Assembly: GCF_025698945.1 (NCBI RefSeq)
Contig: NZ_JAILWM010000003.1
Span: forward strand, 1 to 64,000
Direction: 5' to 3'
DNA: 64,000 nt
Origin: Nitrosopumilus sp.
GTDB lineage: Archaea; Thermoproteota; Nitrososphaeria; Nitrososphaerales; Nitrosopumilaceae
Part shown: positions 24,024-32,878 of the stretch, in pieces
Position numbering within the stretch: position 1 is the stretch's first letter
Layout of the letters: each line of letters begins with the position of its first letter
Made by a program: the position numbers and the translations under genes
The notes under the pieces: model-generated
The model's input: the letters and a program-made list of their open reading frames with translations, nothing else
What the model was told of the DNA's origin: nothing
Database searches by the model: none

Positions 24024-25550
24024 ATGGTTCTAGAATTACAAAAGCCACGACCAATCTGGCAAATTATGTTCTCAACACACCACACTGATGTTGGTTTACT
24101 ATATCTAATTACATCACTAGCATTCTTATTCTTAGGTGGAACTCTTGCACTAGCAATCAGAGCAGAACTGTTCTTGCCAGGATCACAAATCATTGCAGAT
24201 TCTATGACCTTTAACAGAATCTTTACAGTTCATGGAACTACTTTGATCTTTTTGTTTATCATTCCATTTGCATCTGCAGTTGGAAACTATTACGTTCCAA
24301 TCATGGTCAGATACAAAGACATGGCATATCCAAAACTTAATGCAATTGCATTTTGGATGATTCCACCTGCAGGTGCTCTTATCTGGTTAGGCTTTGCAGA
24401 CTTTACATGGTATGCAACTCCACCATACTCTATTATCAGTGCTCCTGGTCCTGCTGCTGACATGTGGATATTTGGACTAAAGATTTTAGGAATTTCATCA
24501 GTACTTGGCGCAATTAATTTTATAGTAACTATTCTCAAATGTAAACATCCAGACATGTCCATTGGACAAGTGCCATTATTAGCTTGGTCATTTTTATCAT
24601 CATCTTTGATTATCATTGTTGCAATTCCAACATTTGCAGCAGCACTACTCATGCTACTTACAGATAGACTTGGAGTTAGTGGGTTCTTCAATCCTGCAAT
24701 GGGTGGAGATCCAATTGCATATGCTCACCTATTCTGGTTTACATTCCATCCTGAAGTGTATGTTTTGGTAATTCCAGCAATTGGTATGATGTATGAGATA
24801 ATTCCAAGATTCTCAAGAAAACCAATCTTTAGCTACAACTCTGGAGTATTTGCATTTGTATTGTTATCTATTGTAGGATTCTCATCATGGGCTCATCATA
24901 TGTATGCAACAGGAATGTCATTTACTGAGAAAACAGTCTTTATGGTAGGAACTCTTGCAGCAGTTCCAGCATCTGCAATGCACGTCTTTAACTTTATTGC
25001 AACAATGTGGAATGGCAGAATTAAATTCCTAACCCCAATGATGTGGTCAGTTGGAGGAATTGCTTTATTCTTTTCAGCAGGAGCCGGTGGTGTGGTTAAC
25101 AGTGCAATGCCATTAGACTTTACAACACACGATACCTATTGGGTAGTTGGTCACTTCCATCTATTTGTGATGGGAACAATTGCATTTGGATCAATTGGTT
25201 ATCTTTACTACATGTTCCCATATGTAACTGGAAGAATGTACAATGAAACTATGGGCAAGATTCACTTTATTTTATCATTTATTGGAACAGTACTGGTATT
25301 CTTCACACAACACGTACTAGGACTATATGGAATGCCAAGAAGAATTTTTGATTATCCACCAATCCCAGAATGGATTGCAATGAACCAAATCGCATCTGTA
25401 GGTGCAATGATTATTGGTGTAAGCATGGCGATATTCTTAGCAAACATGATCCACAGTTCTGGAAAAGGAAAACTTGCAGACATTCACGACCCATTTGGTC
25501 TTGGAGGCAAGTACTACTATCCATTTGAGGCAAAGAACCCATCCCACTAG
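24024..25550 (+). CDS. coxA: Heme-copper oxidase subunit I
   Basis: 508 residues with about 12 membrane helices. Heme and CuB ligands are all present: low-spin heme His in FTVHGTTLIF; CuB His with cross-linked Tyr in FHPEVYVLVIPAIGM; the HH pair in SWAHHMYATGM; and heme ligands in HDTYWVVGHFHLF. The Tyr in the HPEVY motif marks a type A oxidase. Terminal reduction of O2 to water with proton pumping. Preceded by GAGGAG at 24010-24015, a good Shine-Dalgarno site. Confidence 0.97.
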   Translation: MVLELQKPRPIWQIMFSTHHTDVGLLYLITSLAFLFLGGTLALAIRAELFLPGSQIIADSMTFNRIFTVHGTTLIFLFIIPFASAVGNYYVPIMVRYKDMAYPKLNAIAFWMIPPAGALIWLGFADFTWYATPPYSIISAPGPAADMWIFGLKILGISSVLGAINFIVTILKCKHPDMSIGQVPLLAWSFLSSSLIIIVAIPTFAAALLMLLTDRLGVSGFFNPAMGGDPIAYAHLFWFTFHPEVYVLVIPAIGMMYEIIPRFSRKPIFSYNSGVFAFVLLSIVGFSSWAHHMYATGMSFTEKTVFMVGTLAAVPASAMHVFNFIATMWNGRIKFLTPMMWSVGGIALFFSAGAGGVVNSAMPLDFTTHDTYWVVGHFHLFVMGTIAFGSIGYLYYMFPYVTGRMYNETMGKIHFILSFIGTVLVFFTQHVLGLYGMPRRIFDYPPIPEWIAMNQIASVGAMIIGVSMAIFLANMIHSSGKGKLADIHDPFGLGGKYYYPFEAKNPSH

Positions 25551-25562
25551 GAGAAAAATGAA

Positions 25563-26528
25563 ATGAGTCACGATAATTCCCAAACAGTTTACAGAACAAC
25601 TACTACCAGAACCGGAAAGATGATGGCAATCATGCTTGGAATCTGTATTGTTGGTGGAGTGATCTTCTTTTCAATGTGGGACTATTGGATTTCACAACCA
25701 GCCCCAGTTGTGGGAATGATGAGTGAAACCATTGAGCATGATGTACAAGCAGCTTTTACTGGAGTTCATATTCCAGTTGAACTTTCATTTATAGAATCTC
25801 CGGACTTTAGAACTTTAGCGTTTAATGCATTACCTGGTGAACCAAATCACAATCCAACCATTACAATGGATGTTGGTGATGAAATTAATTTCTCTGTTGT
25901 TAATGAAGGTAAATCATTTCATGCATTTGGTGTTACAGCCGCAGATGAAGGGTTTGGAGGAATTATTCCAGGAAGTGAAATTGCAGCACCCTCTAATCCA
26001 TTAAAACCAGGAGAAGGTGGAGAATCTAAATTTATTGCGGGTGAAGAAGGAGTATACTATTACATTTGTACAGTTCCTGGTCATAGAGAACAAGGAATGG
26101 TTGGTAGAATCGTTGTTGGAGGTGCTTCAGTTGAAGATCTAGTAGAGACCGCACCAACACCAGAAGTAATGAAAGAAATTGCAGCACCAGAAGTAATGAA
26201 AGAAATTACAGCATCAGTACCTGTAACATATGATGGAGTAATTTCTATTCCAGATGGTTCAGGAATTCCTGGTTGTGATGAAACAAACGAATGTTATCTT
26301 CCAAGTCATGTTGTAGTTTCAGCAGGTGAGGAAATTACTTGGTCCAATGATGACACAGCAGCTCATACGGTAACCAGTGGAACCCCTGCAGATGGTGCTG
26401 ATGGAAAATTTGACAGCAGTTTGTTTATGGCAGGTGGTACATTTTCAGTAACATTAGATGAAGCAGGTGACTATCCATATTTTTGTATGGTACATCCTTG
26501 GATGACTGGTGTCATTACAGTTAACTAG
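25563..26528 (+). CDS. Membrane-anchored double cupredoxin, oxidase accessory subunit
   Basis: 321 residues: one N-terminal membrane helix (about 20-37) and two type 1 copper domains outside. Domain 1 (about 85-187) has His120, Cys169, His174 and Met179 (CTVPGHREQGM); domain 2 (about 220-321) has His268, Cys308, His311 and Met314 (CMVHPWM). They are joined by an acidic linker with PEVMKEIAA duplicated. Lies 12 bp after coxA. Probably replaces cytochrome c as electron donor to CuA; this is inferred from the oxidase operon and the absence of c-type heme motifs. Confidence 0.9.
   Translation: MSHDNSQTVYRTTTTRTGKMMAIMLGICIVGGVIFFSMWDYWISQPAPVVGMMSETIEHDVQAAFTGVHIPVELSFIESPDFRTLAFNALPGEPNHNPTITMDVGDEINFSVVNEGKSFHAFGVTAADEGFGGIIPGSEIAAPSNPLKPGEGGESKFIAGEEGVYYYICTVPGHREQGMVGRIVVGGASVEDLVETAPTPEVMKEIAAPEVMKEITASVPVTYDGVISIPDGSGIPGCDETNECYLPSHVVVSAGEEITWSNDDTAAHTVTSGTPADGADGKFDSSLFMAGGTFSVTLDEAGDYPYFCMVHPWMTGVITVN
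26160..26213 (+). repeat. 27-bp in-frame tandem repeat in the cupredoxin linker
   Basis: Two adjacent nine-codon units at 26160-26186 and 26187-26213 encode PEVMKEIAA and PEVMKEITA. The near identity indicates recent slippage. It spaces the two copper domains. Confidence 0.8.
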
Positions 26529-26540
26529 AATCGAAAAATT

Positions 26541-26984
26541 TTGGCAATCCAATACTTAGCACTGGCAACAATGATAGTTTTGTATTCATTGATGTTTATT
26601 GGTGGATATATATCAGCAGCTGGACTTGGATTGACTTGTCCTGAATGGCCTTTATGTCCAAACGGTGTGATGCCTTCTGAAGAATATCTTATTGAATGGA
26701 TTCATAGAACAACTGCTGCAACAACTGGAATACTAGTTGTTTCAACAATGATTGCAAGCTTGATAAACAAAAACTCTGATCTGAAAATAAAAATTACTAG
26801 CTCCCTTGCAACTGCCTTAGTAATTACACAAATTACACTTGGCGCTCTAGTCATTGATACAAAACTTCACGCAGTACTAGTTGCAGTTCATTTGGGAATT
26901 GGAATTTGGTTATTTGCAATGGTGTTGCTTACAACATTGTTTGCATTTAGAATCTCAAGAATTCCTCTAAAGACTAAAGTTTAG
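26541..26984 (+). CDS. ctaA: Compact heme A synthase (half-length CtaA/Cox15)
   Basis: 147 residues from TTG 26541, with four membrane helices. Heme ligand histidines appear in EWIHRTTAATTG and KLHAVLVAVHLGIG; the paired-cysteine loop GLTCPEWPLCPNG is also present. Bacterial CtaA is about 300 residues with two such four-helix bundles; half-length versions are known in archaea such as Aeropyrum and probably dimerise. It oxidises heme O to heme A for the adjacent oxidase. Confidence 0.85.
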   Translation: MAIQYLALATMIVLYSLMFIGGYISAAGLGLTCPEWPLCPNGVMPSEEYLIEWIHRTTAATTGILVVSTMIASLINKNSDLKIKITSSLATALVITQITLGALVIDTKLHAVLVAVHLGIGIWLFAMVLLTTLFAFRISRIPLKTKV

Positions 26985-27492
26985 ATTTTTTAAACATCTT
27001 TGGTAGGTAAATGTATATCATCATTCCTCCAAAACATAGAGCACCTACTGTAATTGCTGCAATGAAAATCATTCCAAATGGACTTTGAGTTCCCATGTTA
27101 AATGTATAAGTTAAAACTCCTGACTTTCCTCCCATATCATACAAATCTATCTTTACAATATGGTTTCCTTGATTTCTCCACACATAATCAAAATCCCAAT
27201 GACCACCTTCAATTGATTTTGGTGGAATTGTATCTACTTGTTGTTCATTGAAAAAAACTCTGATTCCCATTGTAAATCTGTCAACTTCTTTAAAATCTGA
27301 ATCAGTGACTCTTACCAAAAATTGTGATGGCTCGCCAATCTGTGGAAATTCTGGAGCAGTAGCTACCTGAACTCTATACCCTGCATAGAACTCTTCAGCT
27401 GAATTAAACATTGAATGAGCATATACATCATGAAATAATGGAATCAATAGTAGCAAAAACAAGATCAGAAATATTGATCGCTTTTTTGTCAT
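26974..27492 (-). CDS. Extracytoplasmic membrane-anchored protein, unknown
   Basis: 172 residues: signal peptide (FLILFLLLLIPLFHDVYAHS), a beta-rich external domain of about 100 residues (RVQVATAPEFPQIGEPSQFLVRVTD, GHWDFDYVWRNQGNHIVKIDLYD) and a C-terminal membrane helix with basic tail. The external part resembles small immunoglobulin-like or YtkA-like beta sandwiches. Converges on ctaA with an 11-bp overlap. Might assist oxidase assembly; inference from location. Confidence 0.65.
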   Translation of the reverse strand: MTKKRSIFLILFLLLLIPLFHDVYAHSMFNSAEEFYAGYRVQVATAPEFPQIGEPSQFLVRVTDSDFKEVDRFTMGIRVFFNEQQVDTIPPKSIEGGHWDFDYVWRNQGNHIVKIDLYDMGGKSGVLTYTFNMGTQSPFGMIFIAAITVGALCFGGMMIYIYLPKMFKKSKL

Positions 27493-27588
27493 CTCAATAA
27501 TGTTGATTTTCGATGAATATATTGTAAATCAATTTCCTTTGGAAAATCTTCAAAACCTTTAAATCCTAATTGGCAAGACACAGAAACG

Positions 27589-28191
27589 TTGACACTCGTT
27601 TCAAAATCAATCGATATTAAAACACCTGTCGAGAATGTATTTACTTATTTTGCAAGACCAGAACACGTTTCTGACCAGATAAAATCTGATGCTGTAGGCA
27701 TGACTGTCGTTCCTATGGATATTAAGGAAGGAATGGGCGTAGGTACAACCTTTAGAATTATCGGTGACTTTAGTGGTAAACGATTAGAGTGGGATTGTGA
27801 GACAACTGAATTTGTTAGAAACGAAAAGATTTCTGCAAAACAAATTGAGGGTCCATTTAAGAAATGGCAAATCACAAATGAATTCAAGGCATTAGGTGGT
27901 AATCTTACCAGAGTAACAATGTCCGTAGATTATGAGATGCCATTTGGCCCACTAGGTGCAATCTTAGATAAAGCAAAGTTTGCAAAATCAGCTGAGAAAG
28001 GAATGGAGACTGCTCTTTACAACGTTAGAGGGTTACTAGAAGGCAATGGTTCAATTCCAGTTTACATCACACTAGATGCATACCAAAAACTTTTAGCTGA
28101 AAAGAAAAAGATGAATGATGTTCCAGTTTCAACTGCACTTACTGCAATCTTAGAAAAATACAGCGAAATCGAAGCTAAAGCACAAAACTAG
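27589..28191 (+). CDS. SRPBCC-fold protein with C-terminal helical extension
   Basis: 200 residues from TTG 27589. Residues 1-145 show the START/Bet v1-like (SRPBCC) pattern: VSKSIDIKTPVENVFTYFARPEHV, EWDCETTEF and ITNEFKALGGNLTRVTMSVDYEMP. The last 55 residues are Lys/Glu-rich and helical. A hydrophobic-ligand binding or enzymatic function is typical, but the ligand is unknown. It is the gene immediately before tRNA-Lys. Confidence 0.75.
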   Translation: MTLVSKSIDIKTPVENVFTYFARPEHVSDQIKSDAVGMTVVPMDIKEGMGVGTTFRIIGDFSGKRLEWDCETTEFVRNEKISAKQIEGPFKKWQITNEFKALGGNLTRVTMSVDYEMPFGPLGAILDKAKFAKSAEKGMETALYNVRGLLEGNGSIPVYITLDAYQKLLAEKKKMNDVPVSTALTAILEKYSEIEAKAQN

Positions 28192-28250
28192 ATTTTCTTT
28201 TATTTTATAATCTTAAGATTAATAACAACTCTGGGCATAGCTCCGTTGGT

Positions 28251-28324
28251 GGGTCTATGGCGCAGCCAGGTAGCGCACCGGACTCTTAATCCGGTTGTCG
28301 AGGGTCCGAATCCCTCTAGACCCG
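28251..28324 (+). tRNA. tRNA-Lys (anticodon CTT)
   Basis: Acceptor GGGTCTA/TAGACCC, D stem GCGC/GCGC, anticodon stem CCGGA/TCCGG with loop CTCTTAA (anticodon CTT), T stem GAGGG/CCCTC with loop TCCGAAT, discriminator G at 28324. No CCA encoded and no intron. A second position-54 T is normal here, unlike the tRNA-Arg. Confidence 0.94.
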
Positions 28325-28368
28325 CTTAAAAATAATATCAAACTAATCTAAAATGTTTTGAGAAAAAA

Positions 28369-28740
28369 CTAGTGTTTAACTTCTGTATACTTTTTTGCAA
28401 GAACAAGCAATTCATCAACACCTAATGGTTTTGAAATTACTTTGATTAATCCCTGTTTGACTGCTTCTTGATTTTTTGGTTCAAACTCTGAGAAACCAGT
28501 TACAATCACAACATTAGCATTTTTGTCAATCTCTTTGATTTGTTTGAATGCTTCATATCCATCAAGAATTGGCATATCTCCATCCATAATTACTAGGGAT
28601 GGTTTTGACTGTCTGAATTTTTCAACGCCTTCTTGACCATTCATTGCAGTTTCAACATTAAACTCATGTAATTCCAAGATTTCTTTGTAAATTCCAATTA
28701 AATCCTCATCGTCCTCTACCACCAGTACCAATCTTTTCAT
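28369..28740 (-). CDS. Single-domain response regulator (CheY-like)
   Basis: 123 residues from ATG 28740. Receiver domain only: acidic pocket EDDED near residues 9-13, phospho-acceptor Asp53 in VIMDGDMP, Thr in VIVTG and the conserved Lys104 in ISKPLG. No output domain. It is divergent from a histidine kinase gene 177 bp away, so the two probably form a two-component pair whose output goes through protein interactions. Confidence 0.88.
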   Translation of the reverse strand: MKRLVLVVEDDEDLIGIYKEILELHEFNVETAMNGQEGVEKFRQSKPSLVIMDGDMPILDGYEAFKQIKEIDKNANVVIVTGFSEFEPKNQEAVKQGLIKVISKPLGVDELLVLAKKYTEVKH

Positions 28741-28916
28741 GCCCAAATAATACTCTCATACTATCCTATTAAAGACTCCGTCTGTAGAAAATATTACGTA
28801 TTGATGATTATGTATTATTTTTGTCAAGAATTTTTGAGGCAATAAGCGATTGAAGATTGATGAGAAGATATATCCATCTATAATAATAAAAAATATGATG
28901 TTAAGAGGTTTAGAAA

Positions 28917-30713
28917 TTGCGTACTGATCTTGTAAGAAAAACTTCTGGAAATGAGAATAGATCAATTCTCATTGGTTTAGTTATTGTTTTGCTGATCTTT
29001 ACTGCAATTTATCAACTAAGACCATTTTTGGATGATGAAGAATTCATGTGGATCTCTATTCCTACATATGCAATTACTCCTGCAGTGCTAACTGCATACT
29101 CTTCAATTCTTGCAGTAAAATTATTTAAACAAAAACATTTTCAGGCAAAAGCCTTTGCGCTATTTGCTATAGGGGCAGCATTTTGGTTTGTTGCTGAACA
29201 AATTTGGCAAGCATATGATCATGTTTGGGAAGGAGAACCATTCCCATCTGAAGCTGATATTTTCTATGTTGGCGCTTATCCGTTAATGATCGCATTTTTG
29301 TTCATGTCGTTAAAGCCTGCAATGAAATCTATCAAAAAACCTGTCTGGCTGTTTGCTATCGGATTATCATTTTCATTTTTAATTCCATCTATAATGGCTG
29401 CATATGATGATATGGAAGGAGAAGATCTATTTCCAACATCAATAGCTCTTGCATATCCAATTTTAGCTTCCATTCAGCTTGTTCCGGCAATTGTTGGAAT
29501 AATGTTTCTAACTAAAAGAGGAGCAAACTTTTCTTGGATGCTTATTTTATTTGGATTTATAGTATACAATATCTCTGATACTTTCTTTTTATTCGCAGAA
29601 TTAGATGGAAGCTACTATGATGGTCATCCAGTTGATCTAATGTATGTCTATAGCTTTGTTTTACTAATTTTTGCTTTTCATATACGTCTCCAAATTGCAA
29701 ATAATCCAACTGAAGAAAATAGGGCAATGTTTTTTTCAGAAAATATTCAATTTGAGACAATTAGTAGATTTGGAATTCCGTTGACTTTGGCAATTGTTTG
29801 TATGGTGATTCTTATCTCTTTAGTTAATGCAATATTTCTAGAAACAGATGAGGATATCTCTGCTCAAAATTTGATGGTTGGAGTTGTAGCTATGTTAGCT
29901 GTTTTTGCAGTAATTGTAATTACAATTAACAAAAATCTTTCTCGTCTAGTTAGAATGAGAACTCAAGAGTTAATTGAACAAAGAGATAATCTTGAGGATC
30001 TTGTGGAAGAAAAAACTCATGAAATTCTCAAATCGGAAAGATTATCTGCTATAGGTGAATTATCTGGGCGTCTAGCACATGATTTGAGAAATCCATTATC
30101 TGTAATGAAAATGTCAATTGATCTTCTCAAACAAAATCCTGCTGATACTAAAATATCTGATGAAAAAGTAACTAAGAGAATTGATTTAATTGAGAAGAGC
30201 ATTGATAGAATATCTCATCAAGTCGATGATGTTTTAGAATATGTTAGAAATTCTCCGTTAAAATTAATCTCACTTAATGTTAAAGAATTGATCCAAAGTT
30301 CTGCTGAAAAAGTTAACATACCTGATGATGTAACATTGAATATTTCTGGAAACGATGTAAAGATAAACTGTGATCCAATAAAACTCGATGCTGTATTCAT
30401 TAATCTCATCATTAATTCGATTCAGGCAATGCATGAAGGTGGTAAAATTGACATAAAAATCTCTGAAAAAGAAAAATATGCAATAATTCAGGTTATTGAT
30501 TCTGGGGAAGGAATATCTGAAGAGAACATGGCAAAAATATTTGAACCTCTATTTACCACAAAACAAAAGGGAACTGGTCTTGGATTGGCAAGCTGCAAAA
30601 ATATTGTTGAGCAGCATGATGGTGAAATATCTGTAACAAACAACCCAACTACATTTACAATAAAAATCCCAACTACTCTTTCAGTATCAATTCCAAAACC
30701 TAAAACAACCTAA
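28917..30713 (+). CDS. Polytopic membrane histidine kinase
   Basis: 598 residues from TTG 28917. About ten membrane helices (MASE-like 7TM-type sensor region, residues about 15-345) precede a short coiled coil, a HisKA domain with H388 in the AHDLRNPLSVM box, and a HATPase domain (NLIINSIQAM N box, DSGEGI G1 box, GTGLGLASC G2 box). No periplasmic ligand domain is seen, so it likely senses membrane state or a hydrophobic signal. Probable partner: the single-domain regulator at 28369. Confidence 0.9.
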   Translation: MRTDLVRKTSGNENRSILIGLVIVLLIFTAIYQLRPFLDDEEFMWISIPTYAITPAVLTAYSSILAVKLFKQKHFQAKAFALFAIGAAFWFVAEQIWQAYDHVWEGEPFPSEADIFYVGAYPLMIAFLFMSLKPAMKSIKKPVWLFAIGLSFSFLIPSIMAAYDDMEGEDLFPTSIALAYPILASIQLVPAIVGIMFLTKRGANFSWMLILFGFIVYNISDTFFLFAELDGSYYDGHPVDLMYVYSFVLLIFAFHIRLQIANNPTEENRAMFFSENIQFETISRFGIPLTLAIVCMVILISLVNAIFLETDEDISAQNLMVGVVAMLAVFAVIVITINKNLSRLVRMRTQELIEQRDNLEDLVEEKTHEILKSERLSAIGELSGRLAHDLRNPLSVMKMSIDLLKQNPADTKISDEKVTKRIDLIEKSIDRISHQVDDVLEYVRNSPLKLISLNVKELIQSSAEKVNIPDDVTLNISGNDVKINCDPIKLDAVFINLIINSIQAMHEGGKIDIKISEKEKYAIIQVIDSGEGISEENMAKIFEPLFTTKQKGTGLGLASCKNIVEQHDGEISVTNNPTTFTIKIPTTLSVSIPKPKTT

Positions 30714-30716
30714 ATT

Positions 30717-31271
30717 CTATAATTTTCTTAATAAGGTGAATCTACTCTTATCGGGATCAATTTCCTCATGCATATCCACATTGCTAACAATTTTTACGTT
30801 ATAATCAAGCCACCTCTGTTTCATATTACGAAATTTATGGAACTCGTCAATTTGTTTTTCTGATTCTTCAAATTTTTCACAATTCATAATGTATTTTCTT
30901 GCAACTCTATGCATCTCTGAAACTCCTTTCTTTAGAGTCTCATCGTCAAGATAATTCAATAACTGGTGTGTAAAAACAAAATCTATTGATGAATCTTCAA
31001 ATGGCAACTCTGCAATATTTCCAATTCTAAAAGTTGCATTTGGTTGCTTTTCTCTTGCAATTTCTAACGCGTTCTCATTTAGATCTATTCCATTTACATC
31101 AAAAGAATCAGGAAATAATCTTAGATCTATTCCTGTTCCACATCCAATCTCTAAAACACTAATGCATCGAAGTGATACTGCTAAATCTTTTGTAAATTTT
31201 GCAAATTCTTCATTATATCTTTCTTCATTTGCATTTGTATACTTGTCCCAAAATTCTTTGTTGTAAGTCAT
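30717..31271 (-). CDS. Class I SAM-dependent methyltransferase
   Basis: 184 residues with motif I LEIGCGTGIDL, the acidic GIDLNENAL, and FVFTHQLLNYLDD. Rossmann-type methyltransferase domain of normal length. The acceptor is not predictable. The C-terminal DEIDPDKSRFTLLRKL-like tail resembles sugar- or small-molecule methylases. It converges with the kinase gene, 4 bp apart. Confidence 0.82.
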   Translation of the reverse strand: MTYNKEFWDKYTNANEERYNEEFAKFTKDLAVSLRCISVLEIGCGTGIDLRLFPDSFDVNGIDLNENALEIAREKQPNATFRIGNIAELPFEDSSIDFVFTHQLLNYLDDETLKKGVSEMHRVARKYIMNCEKFEESEKQIDEFHKFRNMKQRWLDYNVKIVSNVDMHEEIDPDKSRFTLLRKL

Positions 31272-31309
31272 AAGATATTTTGATTATAGATGTATTTGAT
31301 ATTAGATGT

Positions 31310-31471
31310 TTAGTGCGTACATTTGCATGGCACAAGCTTTGTATCAAATGTACAATCGTGTGGGCCATCTGATTTTCCTTGGGTTGGAATCTCTTTCATA
31401 CACTCATCATGTCTGCCTTTTCTGCAAAACCAGCAGATCTCCTCTGTATCCCCTGTTGCACAAGAGTCCAT
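31310..31471 (-). CDS. Small Cys-rich protein (53 aa)
   Basis: 53 residues beginning MDSCATGDTEEICWFC and ending KLVPCKCTH, stop TAA at 31310-31312. Cysteines at 4, 13, 16, 24, 40, 49 and 51, with His21 and His38 in between, arranged as CxxC, a CM and a CxC. Such a density is unlikely by chance in this low-GC region and points to a zinc-binding or redox-active mini-protein. It lies between the methyltransferase and ilvE, all on the minus strand. Confidence 0.6.
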   Translation of the reverse strand: MDSCATGDTEEICWFCRKGRHDECMKEIPTQGKSDGPHDCTFDTKLVPCKCTH

Positions 31472-31510
31472 GAATAATTATCGTTATTTGGAGGTAAAAA
31501 ACTTCGTGAA

Positions 31511-32425
31511 TTAGACAAATGTCAACCATGGCAAGAATCTTTCATCTTTTGCCATTACTACATCTGTAAATGATTTTTGTAGTTGCTTTGTTATATTTCC
31601 CATATTTCCTGTTCCAATCTTTACCTTGTCAACTTGAGTCACTGATTTTACCTCAGCTGCAGTTCCCGTCATGAAAATCTCATCTGCTGTATAGAGATCA
31701 TCTCGTTCCAAGTCTCGTTCAATTACAAAGCCACCATTTTCTTCTATTAATTGGATTATACTGTCTCTTGTAATTCCCTCTAGTCCTCCAGCTGATAGAG
31801 GTGGTGTTTGAATAATGTCATCTTTTACAACAAAGATATTTTCTGCACTTCCTTCTGCGATCTTTCCATGTGAGTTTAACATAATTGCCTCATCATACCC
31901 ATTCTCTAATGCCTCCATTCTTGCAAGTGCTGCATTAGCATAGTTTGATGCAGCTTTTGCTTGCATTGGTTGAGATCTTGAATCAATTTTGATCCAACTT
32001 GAAACTTTGCATTTTGCACCAGAGAACTTTCCTGCCTTTGATTCTCCCATTTTCCATTCCCAACATGCAATGGAGACATCTACTTTATTCTCTGTAGGAG
32101 TAAGACCCATTGTTCCATATCCATAATATGCTAGTGGTCTGATGTAACACTCTTTGAGACCACTTGTCTTTACGGTTTTAATTATTGCATCTGAAATTTG
32201 TTTTTTTGTAAATTGCATTTTCATTGAATATAATTTTGCAGACTTGAAGAATCTGTCCACATGTTCTGGTAATCTGAAAATAACTGATCCTTTTGGAGTA
32301 TTGTAACATCTAATTCCTTCAAAGATTGATGTGGAATAATGTAATGCATGTGTCAATACGTGAACTTTGGCATCTTTGAATGGTACTAGTTTTCCATTCA
32401 TCCAAATTTTACCAATCTCCTTCAT
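31511..32425 (-). CDS. ilvE: Branched-chain amino acid aminotransferase
   Basis: 304 residues, fold type IV PLP enzyme. HALHYSTSIFEGIRCY at the N terminus, catalytic Lys157 in QPMQAKAASNYANAAL, EGSAENIFVVKDD and GITRDSIIQL later are all class IV signatures. It makes leucine, isoleucine and valine from their 2-oxo acids. Full family length. Confidence 0.94.
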   Translation of the reverse strand: MKEIGKIWMNGKLVPFKDAKVHVLTHALHYSTSIFEGIRCYNTPKGSVIFRLPEHVDRFFKSAKLYSMKMQFTKKQISDAIIKTVKTSGLKECYIRPLAYYGYGTMGLTPTENKVDVSIACWEWKMGESKAGKFSGAKCKVSSWIKIDSRSQPMQAKAASNYANAALARMEALENGYDEAIMLNSHGKIAEGSAENIFVVKDDIIQTPPLSAGGLEGITRDSIIQLIEENGGFVIERDLERDDLYTADEIFMTGTAAEVKSVTQVDKVKIGTGNMGNITKQLQKSFTDVVMAKDERFLPWLTFV

Positions 32426-32509
32426 AGGAGAGGAAAAAAAACATGCTAATTTAAAGAATTATCTTTTGCAGGAATATCTTGGATGATTTGTAAAGTAAAT
32501 AACTGATGA

Positions 32510-32731
32510 ATGGGAAATTCTAACATGGAATGGATATTAGGCTTTGTAGCAATTGCATTACTAGTTGTAGGCTTGGTTGGACAGGCTTTTGAGATGAGAA
32601 AGATTCGAAAGTCAACATACAAAGACGATGAGCTAGCCTCAGCTAATATTTTTATGAATAAGAAGAATCTCAAGTGGTACGCATTACTTGGAGTTGGAAT
32701 TGTTTTGTGGTACGCAGCTGAGCGTATGTAA
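32510..32731 (+). CDS. Small two-helix membrane protein
   Basis: 73 residues; helices at about 7-25 (WILGFVAIALLVVGLVGQAF) and 56-70 (WYALLGVGIVLWYAAE), separated by a basic and acidic loop. No family recognised. Stop codon is followed two bases later by a perfect 16-bp palindrome. Confidence 0.6.
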   Translation: MGNSNMEWILGFVAIALLVVGLVGQAFEMRKIRKSTYKDDELASANIFMNKKNLKWYALLGVGIVLWYAAERM

Positions 32732-32733
32732 AA

Positions 32734-32749
32734 TGATCTATATAGATCA
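32734..32749. repeat. Perfect 16-bp palindrome
   Basis: TGATCTATATAGATCA is its own reverse complement. It lies directly after the preceding gene's stop and before a GC-rich structured stretch. It could be a dimeric protein site or a small hairpin; its position after a stop and between convergent genes is noted without choosing. Confidence 0.6.
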
Positions 32750-32782
32750 GGTCTAAATACTAGAAATTCTAACATATAATAT

Positions 32783-32878
32783 CGCGTGTTTTGGGTAACG
32801 CCCGGACTAAATCTAGATAACGGTCCAAGAACAAACCCTTAGTGGTGATACTGGTGAAAACCGGTAAAACCACACTTA
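32783..32878. ncRNA. Candidate structured non-coding RNA
   Basis: Between two convergent genes lies a GC-richer block in an otherwise AT-rich intergenic region. On the plus strand a hairpin is clear: GTGGT (32842-32846) with ACCAC (32869-32873), then ACTGG (32850-32854) with CCGGT (32861-32865), loop tgaaaa. GGGT/ACCC (32793-32796 with 32835-32838) can enclose GGAC/GTCC (32804-32807 with 32823-32826). A TATA-like acatataat at 32772-32780 could drive it. GTGT 32786-32789 can alternatively pair with ACAC 32872-32875. No known RNA family was recognised. Confidence 0.3.

Noticed and set aside
28232-28250. tRNA-like 5' fragment gggcatagctccgttggt before tRNA-Lys
   Set aside because: It resembles a tRNA D-arm start, but no downstream half exists and a short match is likely by chance.
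31323-31514. Plus-strand frame of 63 codons
   Set aside because: It is antisense to the Cys-rich minus-strand protein and shows no motif.
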